A stretch of DNA of 64,000 nt, from NCBI GenBank assembly GCA_016871725.1, contig VHCL01000004.1, forward strand, positions 56,366-120,365. Direction: 5' to 3'. The stretch comes from Verrucomicrobiota bacterium. GTDB lineage: Bacteria; Verrucomicrobiota; Verrucomicrobiia; Opitutales; UBA953. Positions 52,057-60,587 of this stretch are shown piece by piece (position 1 is the stretch's first letter; every line of letters begins with the position of its first letter). The notes beneath the pieces were generated by a model. It saw only the letters and a program-made list of their open reading frames with translations, was not told the origin of the DNA and did no database searches. A program made the translations under genes and the position numbers.

Positions 52057-53358
52057 GTGCCTTGCTCTTTCGTCCGCCCGCTGCTCCTCGGCCTCGCCGG
52101 CCTTGGCGTTCCGCATCTCATCGCCCAGCAGGTGGAGCCGTTCGAGGAACCGCCGATCAACTACTCGGCCACGGAGGCCAAGGATCCGGCGACGGCCCTC
52201 AACGCGGCGCACCGCGCCCGCGCCAACGCGATCCGTTCGCTGCCGGCCAAGCAGCGCCTGCGCTGGCTGCTCGACGAATTCAAGGTGCCGGTGGAATCCC
52301 AGATCTTCGTCTTCAGCAAGACGAGCCTGCAGCGCGACCTGATCACGCCGGAGACGCCCCGCGTGCTCTACTTCTCCGACGAGGCCTACGTAGGCTGGGC
52401 TCCGACAGGCGCCTTCGAGGTCACGGTCTTCGACCCTCAGCTGGGCGCGACGTTCTACGTCTTCGACGCGCATGAGACCGGCGACGCGCCCCTGCTCGCC
52501 CGCAGCAACGACTGCCTGCTCTGCCACGCGCGCCACGAACACACTCCCTCCCTCCGCGCCCGCACGGTCTTCCCCGACGCCCGCGGCGAGCCGCTCAGTG
52601 GCTCCGGCGGTTCCAACATCGCGCCGTCCACCCCGCTCGAGGAACGCTGGGGCGGCTGGTATGTAACCGGCGGCGGCCCCGGACTCCGCCACCGCGGCAA
52701 CCTGACCGGCCGGAACATCGAGGCCTTCGAAGGCCCCTCGGCGCAACCGACCCGCAACCTCGCCTCGCTCGAAGGCGTCATCGACACGCGCCGCTACCTG
52801 CTCAAGACGAGCGATGTCGTGCCGATGCTGCTGCACGACCACCAGGTGCACGTCCATAACGTGCTGTCCACCGCCCTCCAGGACGCCCGCATCGCCCTCC
52901 ACCGCTGGCCGGCCATGCGCGAGATCCTCGGCCTGCCCGCTTCGGCGCCGCCCCAAGGCTCCTGCCTCGTGGTCTTCGAAAGCCAGGCGGAGAAACTGCT
53001 CGACGCCCTGCTCTGCCGCGACGAGGCCCCTTGGCCGGCCGATGCGGTGCGTTCCGACGGCGTCTTCGCCGCCGCCTACGCCAAGACCCGCAAGGCCGAC
53101 GCCCAAGGCCGCTCGCTCCGCGACCTCGACCTGCGCACGCGCCTCTTCCGCTACCGCTGCAGCCCGCTCATCTACTCCGAAAGCTTCGCGCACCTGCCGC
53201 CGCAGCTCCGGGAGATCACCCTGCTGCGCCTTTCGTCCGGCCTGCGCGCCTTCCCGCCCGCCCCGGCCTTCGGCCACCTCGAGGAAGCGGAACGCGTCGC
53301 GATCCACGAGATCCTCACGGCCACGCTACCCGACCTGCCCGCCGGCTGGGGCAAGTAA
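52057..53358 (+). CDS. Secreted single-CxxCH protein of unknown function
   Basis: The 433-residue protein starts at GTG with a signal peptide (PLLLGLAGLGVPHLIAQ). Motifs that recur in an uncharacterised Planctomycete/Verrucomicrobia family are visible: VFSKTSLQRDLITPETPRVLYFSDEAYVGW in segments near 85-114, FDPQLGATFYVFD, then one haem-binding motif CLLCH (Cys 153, Cys 156, His 157). Later residues include VMPMLLHDHQVHVHN-like His clusters (LLHDHQVHVHN). It may be a monohaem cytochrome or quinol-linked sensor. I know no defined function. It follows the sigma factor by 42 bases and ends at a bidirectional terminator. Confidence 0.7.
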   Translation: MPCSFVRPLLLGLAGLGVPHLIAQQVEPFEEPPINYSATEAKDPATALNAAHRARANAIRSLPAKQRLRWLLDEFKVPVESQIFVFSKTSLQRDLITPETPRVLYFSDEAYVGWAPTGAFEVTVFDPQLGATFYVFDAHETGDAPLLARSNDCLLCHARHEHTPSLRARTVFPDARGEPLSGSGGSNIAPSTPLEERWGGWYVTGGGPGLRHRGNLTGRNIEAFEGPSAQPTRNLASLEGVIDTRRYLLKTSDVVPMLLHDHQVHVHNVLSTALQDARIALHRWPAMREILGLPASAPPQGSCLVVFESQAEKLLDALLCRDEAPWPADAVRSDGVFAAAYAKTRKADAQGRSLRDLDLRTRLFRYRCSPLIYSESFAHLPPQLREITLLRLSSGLRAFPPAPAFGHLEEAERVAIHEILTATLPDLPAGWGK

Positions 53359-53372
53359 GGCGGACACGAAAA

Positions 53373-53399
53373 GGGCCGGCCCTCGACGAGGACCGGCCC
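53373..53399. terminator. Bidirectional intrinsic terminator
   Basis: GGGCCGG pairs with CCGGCCC and, after one mismatch, CCTC with GAGG, loop GAC. On the minus strand it is followed by TTTTCG, on the plus strand by GGTTTCG. It sits between the convergent CxxCH and SGNH genes. Confidence 0.7.
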
Positions 53400-53421
53400 G
53401 GTTTCGGCGCCTACGCGCGGC

Positions 53422-54195
53422 TTACTTGACGAGCGCGGCGAGCGGCTCGCGGATGGCGTCGGCCCAGATCTGATAGCTGACGGCGTTCAGGTGCAGGAGG
53501 TCCGGCATGACGGACTTCTCGAGCGTGCCGTCGGCGGTGAGGAACTTGGCGCCGATGTCGAGGTAACGGACCTTCTGGCCGTCGTCGAACTTAGCGATGA
53601 GGGCGTTGACGGCCTTGTTCTTGGCGCGGCCGGGATTGTTCGCCTCGGTGGCGCCGCGCGGGAAGATCGCGAGGAGCAGGACCTTGGTGTCCGGCGAACG
53701 CTGGTGGATCGCGGAGATGATGGCCTTGATGCCGGCGGCGACCTGCGCGGGGGAATTGTCGGCGGCGCCGGAGTTGTTGGTGCCGATCATGAGCACGACG
53801 GCCTTGGGCTTGATGCCTTCGAACTCGCCGTTCTCGACGCGCCAGAGGACGTGCTGGGTGCGGTCGCCGCCGATGCCGAAGTTGGCGGCCTTGTACTGGC
53901 CGAACTCCTTTTCGAAGATGGCGGCCTGACGACCCCAGCCGGCGGTGATGGAATCACCAAGGAAGACGACCTGGGCCTCGCCCTTCTTGGCGATCTCGAC
54001 GAAAGACTCGTGCGACTTGAGGAAGCCGGCCTGCGGCTTGCCGTCGGGTCCGAGCTTCGGCGCGGCGACATCGGCGGGCTGGTTCACGGCAGGAGCGGCC
54101 GGCTTCTTGGCGGGAGCTTTCTTGGTCTCCTGGGCGACGAGGGAGGCGCCGCCGACAAGGCCGACGGCAAGGAGGAGGGACAGGATGCGTTTCAT
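53422..54195 (-). CDS. Secreted SGNH/GDSL hydrolase
   Basis: The 257-residue protein has a signal peptide (MKRILSLLLAVGLVGGASLVAQ) and an Ala/Pro/Lys linker. The SGNH blocks are complete: block I VVFLGDSITAGWG (Ser 82), block II FGIGGDRTQHVLW (Gly), block III VLMIGTNNSG (Asn) and block V MPDLLHLN (Asp/His). It is related to the platelet-activating-factor acetylhydrolase-like and sugar-ester esterases of Planctomycetes and Verrucomicrobia. It probably removes acyl or acetyl groups from polysaccharides. I chose the ATG directly before the signal peptide over an upstream one. Confidence 0.9.
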   Translation of the reverse strand: MKRILSLLLAVGLVGGASLVAQETKKAPAKKPAAPAVNQPADVAAPKLGPDGKPQAGFLKSHESFVEIAKKGEAQVVFLGDSITAGWGRQAAIFEKEFGQYKAANFGIGGDRTQHVLWRVENGEFEGIKPKAVVLMIGTNNSGAADNSPAQVAAGIKAIISAIHQRSPDTKVLLLAIFPRGATEANNPGRAKNKAVNALIAKFDDGQKVRYLDIGAKFLTADGTLEKSVMPDLLHLNAVSYQIWADAIREPLAALVK

Positions 54196-54293
54196 GGGGT
54201 GGGGGTGGCCGATGTTTTCGCCCAGCCACCGGAGGGTGTCAACGCCGGCCACCGGTGCTTGCCGAGGGCCGGGCGCGTGCGGTAGCCTGCGCC

Positions 54294-54704
54294 ATGACCA
54301 CCCCGCTGCGTTTCGTGACCAAGGCCGACGCCCTGAAGGAAGAGTATAAGGGCCGCACCAATTACTGGCTGACCCGCCCTGAACTCACCGGCGCCAAAGA
54401 CCTGCAGGTCTGCGAGGCGACCCTGCCCGCCGGCGAAGGCCACGCCTTCCATACGCACCCCGAGCTCGAAGAGATGATCTACGTCCTCGCCGGCGAGGTC
54501 GAACAGTGGGTCGAGCAGGAGAAGCGCATCCTGAAGCCCGGCGACGCCGCGCACATCCCGGCCGGCGTCGTGCACGCGACGTTCAACGTCTCGAAGGCGG
54601 ACGCGACGATCCTCGCGATCCTCTCGCCCGGCGCGAGCCAGGGCCCCTTCATGGTCGACGTCAGCGGCGAAGCGCCGTGGAAGGACCTGCGCCCCGGCGC
54701 ATGA
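54294..54704 (+). CDS. Cupin-domain protein
   Basis: The 136-residue single-domain cupin carries motif 1 as HAFHTHPELEEMIYVLAGE (two His and Glu, then Gly) and motif 2 as GDAAHIPAGVVH (last His), so it should bind one metal ion. Its function (enzyme or sensor) is open. The Cys in LQVCEATLPAG is not conserved in the fold. It has no signal peptide, so it is cytoplasmic. The stop overlaps the start of the next gene (ATGA), so the two are translationally coupled. Confidence 0.8.
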   Translation: MTTPLRFVTKADALKEEYKGRTNYWLTRPELTGAKDLQVCEATLPAGEGHAFHTHPELEEMIYVLAGEVEQWVEQEKRILKPGDAAHIPAGVVHATFNVSKADATILAILSPGASQGPFMVDVSGEAPWKDLRPGA

Positions 54705-55345
54705 GCTTCTTCACCCGACATCGCGGCCTGCTCGTCTCGTCCACGCTGCTGCTGGCCGGCGCGATCATCCCTTGGATCATCTGGGGCGACGCGCTGGACG
54801 CGACGTTCACGGTCGAAGGCTCGCGCGCCTGGATCGCCGGCTTCGGCGCAGCCGGCGGCCTCGCCGGCGCGGGCCTGCTCGTCGCGGACCTGCTGCTGCC
54901 GATCCCGAGCACGCTCGTGATGTCCGCCCTCGGCCTCGCCTACGGCACGCTCATCGGCGGTCTCTACGCCGCCGCCGGCACGGTCGCGGCCGGCCTGCTC
55001 GCCTACGGCCTCAGCCGCTGGCTGGGACGGCCGCTCGCCGTCCGTCTCGCCGGTGCCGACGCGCTGGAGTCGGGCGAGAAGCTCTTTGCGGACGGGGGCG
55101 CTTGGCTGGTGGCGGGTTCGCGCTGCGTCCCGATCCTCCCTGAGGCGATCGCGTGCCTTGCCGGCCTGCACCGCATGCCCTTCCGGACGTTCGTCCTCGC
55201 GCTGCTCTGCGGCGGCGTGCCGACGAGTTTCCTCTTCGCGGCCATCGGCGCGCTCGGCCAGACCGAGCCCACCTGGGCGCTGGGGCTCAGCGTGGTCTTG
55301 CCGGTGCTGCTGTGGCTGGTCGCCCGCCGCTGGCTGCGCCGCTGA
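54701..55345 (+). CDS. VTT-domain (TVP38/DedA-like) membrane protein
   Basis: The 214-residue protein has about five to six hydrophobic segments. The VTT (SNARE-associated) pattern is seen in VADLLLPIPSTLVMSALGLAYG, with AAAGTVAAGLLAYGLSRWLGRPLA and later AWLVAGSRCVPILPEAIACLAGLHRMPFRTFVLAL as motif blocks. In relatives these form re-entrant loops that transport lipids or polyprenyl phosphates. It is coupled to the cupin gene through ATGA and ends exactly at the stop of the convergent DUF1080 gene (TGATCA). Confidence 0.78.
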   Translation: MSFFTRHRGLLVSSTLLLAGAIIPWIIWGDALDATFTVEGSRAWIAGFGAAGGLAGAGLLVADLLLPIPSTLVMSALGLAYGTLIGGLYAAAGTVAAGLLAYGLSRWLGRPLAVRLAGADALESGEKLFADGGAWLVAGSRCVPILPEAIACLAGLHRMPFRTFVLALLCGGVPTSFLFAAIGALGQTEPTWALGLSVVLPVLLWLVARRWLRR

Positions 55346-56011
55346 TCAGCGCAGCTCCTTGATCCGCACGTTACGATACCAGACGCGCTTGGCTTCGTCC
55401 TGGAAACCGACGTGGCCCTCGGCCGGACGGTCCTTCATCGGGGAGGTCGCGAGGTCGAGCACGATGGTGCGTTCGCCGTTGAAGTCGACGGTGAGACGGC
55501 GGTCCTTCAGCGTGAGCGTGTAGCGATTCCATTCGCCGGCGGGCTTCACCATGTTCTTCGCGGCGCCCATCGCGCGGATGATGCCGCCGCAGTCATGATG
55601 GCCGGGCTTGGCGAGGCCGTGCGTGTCGAGGATCTGGAGCTCGATGCCCTTCGCGACGGGATCGAGCGGATCGGCGACGCAGAAGAAGACACCGGAGTTG
55701 CCGGTGGGCTCGAACTTGAATTCGAGGTCGAGGACGAAGTCACGATACTTGCGTTCGGTGAAGAGGTAGGCGTCGAAACGCTTCCAGCCGGTCTCGCCCG
55801 CGCGCGGCTTCAGCGTGACGGTGCCGTCGGTTTCGTAGACCCAGTTGCCCTTGGTCTTCCAACCGGTGAGGTCCCGGCCGTTGAAGAGCGGCACGAAGCC
55901 CGGGGCGTCGGCCGCGGGGTGCGGCACGGGCGCGGCGGCGGGGCTCACGGGATAGGGTTCGGAGGCGGCCCCGAGGGCAGCGGCGAAAAACAACAGGAAG
56001 CAGGACTTCAT
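55346..56011 (-). CDS. Secreted DUF1080 (3-keto-disaccharide hydrolase-like) protein
   Basis: The 221-residue protein has a signal peptide (MKSCFLLFFAAALGAAS) and the concanavalin-like DUF1080 fold (PF06439): FVPLFNGRDLTGWKTKGNWVYETDG, DFVLDLEFKFEPTGNSGVFFCV, GIELQILDTHG, AGEWNRYTLTLKDRRLTVDFNG and GHVGFQDEAKRVWYRNVRIKEL, which are the typical family blocks. Some members cleave 3-keto-glycosides made by Gfo/Idh/MocA enzymes, a link that fits the oxidoreductases at 23-25 kb. It has no operon partner, being divergent from a sulfatase. Confidence 0.9.
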   Translation of the reverse strand: MKSCFLLFFAAALGAASEPYPVSPAAAPVPHPAADAPGFVPLFNGRDLTGWKTKGNWVYETDGTVTLKPRAGETGWKRFDAYLFTERKYRDFVLDLEFKFEPTGNSGVFFCVADPLDPVAKGIELQILDTHGLAKPGHHDCGGIIRAMGAAKNMVKPAGEWNRYTLTLKDRRLTVDFNGERTIVLDLATSPMKDRPAEGHVGFQDEAKRVWYRNVRIKELR

Positions 56012-56101
56012 CGCGAGGTCACGACATGGTGCCGAGGTCGCGACGGCAGGCGAGACAACTTCTGCGTTCCCAGCGCGGCGGGACAGGCCTAGCCTGCTGA
56101 C

Positions 56102-57532
56102 ATGCCCCTGCTGCTTCTCGCCGCCCTCATGCTCGCCGTGACCGTCCGGGCGGAGGCGCCCCGCCGACCGGACATCGTGGTCTTCCTCGCTGACGACCTC
56201 GGCCGGCTCGATTCTTCTCCATACGGGGCCACGGACATCCGCACGCCGAACCTCGCCGAACTCGCGGCCGCGGGCCTGACCTTCGAGCGGGCCTACGTAG
56301 CCTCCCCCAGTTGCGCGCCCAGCCGGGCCGCTTTGCTCACCGGACTCATGCCCGCGCGCAACGGCGCGGAGTCCAACCACGCCCGCCCGCGGGCGGAGAT
56401 CCGCAAGTGGCCTGCTTACTTCAAGGAACTGGGCTACGAAGTGGCCGCCTTCGGCAAGGTCTCGCACTACCGGCACACCGCCGACTACGGCTTCGACGTG
56501 TTCGCGCATGACGGCTTTCATGATCCCGAAGGCGTGCCGGCCGCGCTCCGCTACCTGCGCGCCCGGCCGCGGGACGCGAAGCCCCTCTGCCTGCTGATCG
56601 GCAGCAACTGGCCGCACGTGCCCTGGCCGACCGCCGACAGCGTCCACCGTCCGGATGCGGTCGCGCTGCCGGCGCTCAGCCTCGACACCCCGCAGACGCG
56701 GGTGTGGCGGGCGCGCTACGCCGACGCCGTCGCGCGCGGCGACGCCGAACTCGGCGACGTGCTGCGCGCGGTCCGCGAGGTCCTGCCCCCTGCGACACTC
56801 ACGGTCTTCACCAGCGACCACGGCGCCCAATGGCCCTTCGGCAAATGGAACCTCTACGAGGCGGGCATCGCCACGCCGCTCATCGTGCGCTGGCCGGGAG
56901 CCGTCGCCGCCGGCCGGCGCACGACGGCGATGGTAAGCTGGGTGGACCTCCTGCCGACATTGCTGGAGGCCGCCGGCGGCAAGGCTCCGGCGGACATCGA
57001 CGGCCGCTCCTTCCTGCCCGTGCTCCGCGGCGGCGACCGTCACCGGGAACAGGTCTTCGCCACGCATGCGAACGACAACCGGATGAACGTCTACCCCGCG
57101 CGCAGCGTGCGGGACGGACGCTGGAAGTACCTCCGCAACCTCCACCCCGAATGGGCCTTCACGACGCACATCGACCTGCAGGAAAGCCGGGGTGACGGCC
57201 TCGGCCAGCGGGCCTTCTTCGCGGAGTGGGAGCGACTCGCCCGGACGGACGCGCGCGCGGCGGCCACGCTGGACCGCTACCACCGGCGGCCCGCGGAAGA
57301 ACTCTATGACCTGGAGACGGATCCCGCCGAGACGCGGAACCTGGCGGCCGAGCCGGCGCACGCCGAAAAACTGGCCGAACTGCGCGCGGCGCTCACCGCC
57401 TGGATGAAGGCGCAGGGCGACGCGGGCGCGGTGCCGGTCGCGCCCCGCCTGCTGAGCGACCCCACCGCGTTCGGGCCGGGCGGGGCGGCCGCCACGACCA
57501 AGGCCGCCGCGCGCAAGCCGTCCGGCAAGTAG
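56102..57532 (+). CDS. Secreted sulfatase, N-sulfoglucosamine sulfohydrolase-like
   Basis: The 476-residue protein has a signal peptide and canonical sulfatase features. Metal ligands lie in DIVVFLADDLG (Asp 31-32), the FGE target CAPSR in VASPSCAPSRAALLTG (Cys 71), and FGKVSHYRHTADYGFD and TVFTSDHGAQWPFGKWNLYEAG supply His/Asp/Lys. The FxSDHG-QWPFGKWNLY region and the early PLMPARNG-like GLMPARNGAESNH resemble heparan N-sulfatases (SGSH). It should desulfate a glycosaminoglycan or algal sugar. It precedes a peptidase gene by 60 bases, with a small hairpin after the stop. Confidence 0.88.
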   Translation: MPLLLLAALMLAVTVRAEAPRRPDIVVFLADDLGRLDSSPYGATDIRTPNLAELAAAGLTFERAYVASPSCAPSRAALLTGLMPARNGAESNHARPRAEIRKWPAYFKELGYEVAAFGKVSHYRHTADYGFDVFAHDGFHDPEGVPAALRYLRARPRDAKPLCLLIGSNWPHVPWPTADSVHRPDAVALPALSLDTPQTRVWRARYADAVARGDAELGDVLRAVREVLPPATLTVFTSDHGAQWPFGKWNLYEAGIATPLIVRWPGAVAAGRRTTAMVSWVDLLPTLLEAAGGKAPADIDGRSFLPVLRGGDRHREQVFATHANDNRMNVYPARSVRDGRWKYLRNLHPEWAFTTHIDLQESRGDGLGQRAFFAEWERLARTDARAAATLDRYHRRPAEELYDLETDPAETRNLAAEPAHAEKLAELRAALTAWMKAQGDAGAVPVAPRLLSDPTAFGPGGAAATTKAAARKPSGK

Positions 57533-57550
57533 CTGCCGGTCGCCCGGCAG
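57533..57550 (+). terminator. Small hairpin after the sulfatase gene
   Basis: CTGCCGG (57533-57539) pairs with CCGGCAG (57544-57550), loop TCGC, immediately after the stop codon. No T-run follows, so it may be only a pause or end-protecting stem. Confidence 0.35.
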
Positions 57551-57592
57551 ATGGGATTGGACGGGGCCGAGTCGTCATAATAAACATACGGC

Positions 57593-59518
57593 ATGGGCCG
57601 CCCCTCCCTGCTCGCCATCCTCACGTGCCTCCTCGCCGCCGCCGTCCCCGGCGCGGTGCCGCCGAACATCGTCGCCGAAGGCGTCCCCCCCGTGCCCGCG
57701 GAACTGACCGCCGAGCTGGCGCCCTACCTCAACCTCGGCGGCGCGGGCTTCCGCGGCTGGCACGCGACGCGACGCGAAGCGATCGTCACGACCCGCGTCG
57801 GCGACGCCTCGCACCTCCACCTGATGGCCGCTCCCTTGGCGAAGCGCGTCGCGCTGACCGGCGGCGTCGAACCGGTGAGGAGCGGACGGATGCAACCGGG
57901 CGGGAGCCTCCTGCTATACTCCGCCGACGTCGGCGGGGACGAGAACTACCAGCTGTACCTCAAGGATCTCGCCGACCCCAAGGCGCCGCCGGTCCGGCTG
58001 ACCGACGGTAAGTCGCGCAATGTCGACCCCTGCTGGTCTCATGACGGCCGCCGCATCGCCTACGCGACGAACCGACGGAACGGCAAGGACGGCGACATCG
58101 TGGTCGTGGAGGCGCGGGCGCCGCGCGCCGAACGCGTCGTGCACCAGGGCGCCTCCACGGGCTGGGGACCGGTGGCATGGTCGCCCGACGGCACGCAGCT
58201 CCTCCTCCGCCAGTCGCTCGGCCAGGCCGAATGCCGGCTCTGGACGCTGGAGGTCTCCTCCGGCCAGAAGAAGCAGGTCACGCCGGCGACCGGACGCCAT
58301 TACTTCACGCAGGCCGGCTTCGCCGAAGGCGGCCGGGCGGTGTACGCGCTCTCGAACTTCGGCTCCGACTTCCTCACCCCGACGCGCGTCGACCTCACGA
58401 CGGGCGAGACCCGCCTCCTCGCCGGCGGTCCCGCCTGGGACGGCGAAGAGCTCGTGGTGTCGGAGGACGGCACCCGGCTGGTCGTCGCGTTCAACGTCGA
58501 AGGCTTCTCGGAGCTGCGTTGCTGGGACCTGACCACCGGCCGGCCGCTGCCCGCGCCCCGGCTCAAGGCGGGAGTGCTCAGCCAGCTCCAGTTCCGGCCA
58601 GGCAGCCACGAGGTCGGCTTCTCGCTCAACAGCGAGGATTCCGCGAGCGACGCTTGGTCGGCCGACCTCGACACGGGCGCGGTGACGCGCTGGACGGACC
58701 GCACGACGAAGCCGAAGAAGGCGATCGCCACGCCGGAGCCCCGGATCGTCCGCGTCACGAGTTTCGACGGCCTGAGCATCCCTTCGCTGGCGTACCACCC
58801 CGATCCGGCCAGGTTCCCGGGCAGGCGGCCCGTCCTGATGATCTTCCACGGCGGGCCCGAAGGCCAGTCGCGGCCGGGCTACCGCGGCAGTTTCCACTAC
58901 TACCTGAACGAACTTGGCGTGGCGCTGATCTACCCGAACGTGCGCGGCTCGACGGGCTACGGACGGAAATACCTCTCCCTCGACGACGGCTTGCGGCGGG
59001 AGGACGCGATCAAGGACGTCGCCGCGGTCCTCGACTGGGTGGCGAAGTCGGACCTTCTCGACGCGTCCCGGGTGGCGGCCTACGGCGGCAGCTACGGCGG
59101 CTTCATGAGCCTCGCCTGTCTGGTCAACTACCCGGAACGCTTCCGTTGCGGCGTCGACAACGTCGGCATCGCCAACTTCGGGACCTTCCTCCGCGACACC
59201 TCCGACTACCGGCGCGGCGCCCGTCGCCTGGAGTACGGCGACGAACGTAAGCCGGAGGTGAAGGCCTTCCTCGACCGGATCTCGCCCGCCAACCACGCCG
59301 CGCGCATCCGCGATCCGCTGCTCATCGTCCAAGGACGGAACGACCCGCGCGTGCCCTTCACCGAGGCTGAACGGATGCGCGACGCGGTGAAGGCCCAAGG
59401 CGGCACGGTCTGGTACGTGCTCGCAAAAGACGAGGGCCATGGGTTCGTGAAGAAGCCCAACGCCGACTATCAGTTCGCCGCCACGGCCCTCTTCCTCCGT
59501 ACCCACCTGCTGGACTAA
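57593..59518 (+). CDS. S9 family (prolyl oligopeptidase-type) peptidase, secreted
   Basis: The 641-residue protein has a signal peptide (SLLAILTCLLAAAVPGA). An N-terminal beta-propeller with WD40/TolB-like repeats (SHDGRRIAYATNRRNGKDGDIVV, WSPDGTQLLLRQ) precedes the C-terminal alpha/beta hydrolase domain. The triad is Ser 500 in YGGSYGGFMSL, Asp 584 in GRNDPRVPF and His 616 in KDEGHGF. It resembles acylaminoacyl-peptidase/dipeptidyl-peptidase-like S9 enzymes and should cleave short peptides in the periplasm. AT-rich CATAATAAACAT just before the start could be a -10 element of a short-leader promoter. Confidence 0.9.
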   Translation: MGRPSLLAILTCLLAAAVPGAVPPNIVAEGVPPVPAELTAELAPYLNLGGAGFRGWHATRREAIVTTRVGDASHLHLMAAPLAKRVALTGGVEPVRSGRMQPGGSLLLYSADVGGDENYQLYLKDLADPKAPPVRLTDGKSRNVDPCWSHDGRRIAYATNRRNGKDGDIVVVEARAPRAERVVHQGASTGWGPVAWSPDGTQLLLRQSLGQAECRLWTLEVSSGQKKQVTPATGRHYFTQAGFAEGGRAVYALSNFGSDFLTPTRVDLTTGETRLLAGGPAWDGEELVVSEDGTRLVVAFNVEGFSELRCWDLTTGRPLPAPRLKAGVLSQLQFRPGSHEVGFSLNSEDSASDAWSADLDTGAVTRWTDRTTKPKKAIATPEPRIVRVTSFDGLSIPSLAYHPDPARFPGRRPVLMIFHGGPEGQSRPGYRGSFHYYLNELGVALIYPNVRGSTGYGRKYLSLDDGLRREDAIKDVAAVLDWVAKSDLLDASRVAAYGGSYGGFMSLACLVNYPERFRCGVDNVGIANFGTFLRDTSDYRRGARRLEYGDERKPEVKAFLDRISPANHAARIRDPLLIVQGRNDPRVPFTEAERMRDAVKAQGGTVWYVLAKDEGHGFVKKPNADYQFAATALFLRTHLLD

Positions 59519-59777
59519 ACGACCGAAGCGAGCGTATCGCCGACCGGATCTCCCTGATTTCCCCCGTAAATCGGTGGGTTATTATTTTGCGGGCTATGAC
59601 GGGCGAGCCTCTGGACAACCCGGCGAGCCTGGGCATAGTAAGGGTCTCGAACAGTTCTCCGCCCACCCCGGCGCCCCTGTCCGAAACTCCATTCCACCGA
59701 CCACGATTCCAGCCGCGCACCGTTTTCCCACGGACCGCACGGCAGGGACACCCTCTCTTCCTTTTTCCAAACCCCTC
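59519..59777 (+). other. Intergenic region of 259 bases, unexplained leader sequence
   Basis: No convincing gene is present. It contains an AT-rich patch (GGGTTATTATTTTGCGGG), then a G-rich segment at about 59591-59638 with the direct repeat GGCGAGCCT and the string CCTGGGCA. The order GGGC-TGAC-GGGCGA ... ACAACCCGG-CGAGC ... CTGGGC loosely recalls the ZTP (pfl) riboswitch core but lacks part of it. The last 100 bases are pyrimidine-rich up to the start codon. Confidence 0.3.
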
Positions 59778-60587
59778 ATGAAACGCCGCTCCGCCGCTCC
59801 TTCCCGCCCTCGCCCCCTCCTCCGCCGTCGTCTGCGCACTCCCTTCCCCGCCATGCAGCTCCGTGAACGCCTCGAGACCCTCGGCGGCGCAGGCGTAGGC
59901 CTGCCCACGTTCTTCGTGCTGCCGGCCATCGGCGACTGCGTCCGCCTGAGCGGACCGGATTTCCATGGCGACATCGGCGTGCGCATCGCCGCCGACGATT
60001 CGGGCCCGATGGGCGTCGATGGCCGGACGAACGAGCTCACCTTCGACTTCCGCGCCGCGGACAAGGCGGTCGTCCAGGCGATCGTGGCCGGCCTCGGACC
60101 GGAGGTCCGCGAAGAGAAGGTCCGCCGCCCGCGCCAGGAGGTCCAGGGCCACTTCGTGACGGGCCACCAGCCGAACGTCGGCCACTTCCTCGCCTGGGCC
60201 GCGCGCATGCCCAGCATGGCCGACCACGTCATCCTCGAGTCGGCCGTCGACGCCGGCTTCGCCTGCGAGTTCGACTGCTTCGAGCACATCCACGCCGCCA
60301 TGCGCGCGCTGGACTTCATGCGCATGGTCCGGATGGAAGGCGGCATCGGCAGCGCCTGCGACGGCGACGAGATCCCGCCGCACCTGCGCCACCCGACCCG
60401 TCAGGGCCTGATCGGCAAGGCGGCGATGGTCGTCGTGCACGCCGGCCGCAAGCTCACCCTCGACGCGACGATCGACTCCAAGCCGGACCCCGCGGGCAAA
60501 CGCCTGCGCATCCACTACGGCTGGTCCTCGCGCCTGCGGCGCTACGTGGTGGGCTGGGTCAGCGACCTGTCGCCGAAGGGTCAGTGA
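59778..60587 (+). CDS. Conserved-looking protein of unknown function with a basic N-terminus
   Basis: I do not recognise this 269-residue protein. The first 25 residues are Arg/Pro-rich (MKRRSAAPSRPRPLLRRRLR), and an alternative ATG at 59853 (MQLRERLETL) would remove them. The body contains VRLSGPDFHGDIGVRIAADDSGPMGVDGRTNELTFDFRAAD in strand-like pieces, the segment GHFVTGHQPNVGHFLAWAARMP, and a late beta-rich stretch AMVVVHAGRKLTLDATIDSKPDPAGKRLRIHYGWSS, quoted as separate parts. No catalytic motif or membrane helix is evident. The last seven bases overlap the convergent UPF0114 gene. Confidence 0.6.
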   Translation: MKRRSAAPSRPRPLLRRRLRTPFPAMQLRERLETLGGAGVGLPTFFVLPAIGDCVRLSGPDFHGDIGVRIAADDSGPMGVDGRTNELTFDFRAADKAVVQAIVAGLGPEVREEKVRRPRQEVQGHFVTGHQPNVGHFLAWAARMPSMADHVILESAVDAGFACEFDCFEHIHAAMRALDFMRMVRMEGGIGSACDGDEIPPHLRHPTRQGLIGKAAMVVVHAGRKLTLDATIDSKPDPAGKRLRIHYGWSSRLRRYVVGWVSDLSPKGQ

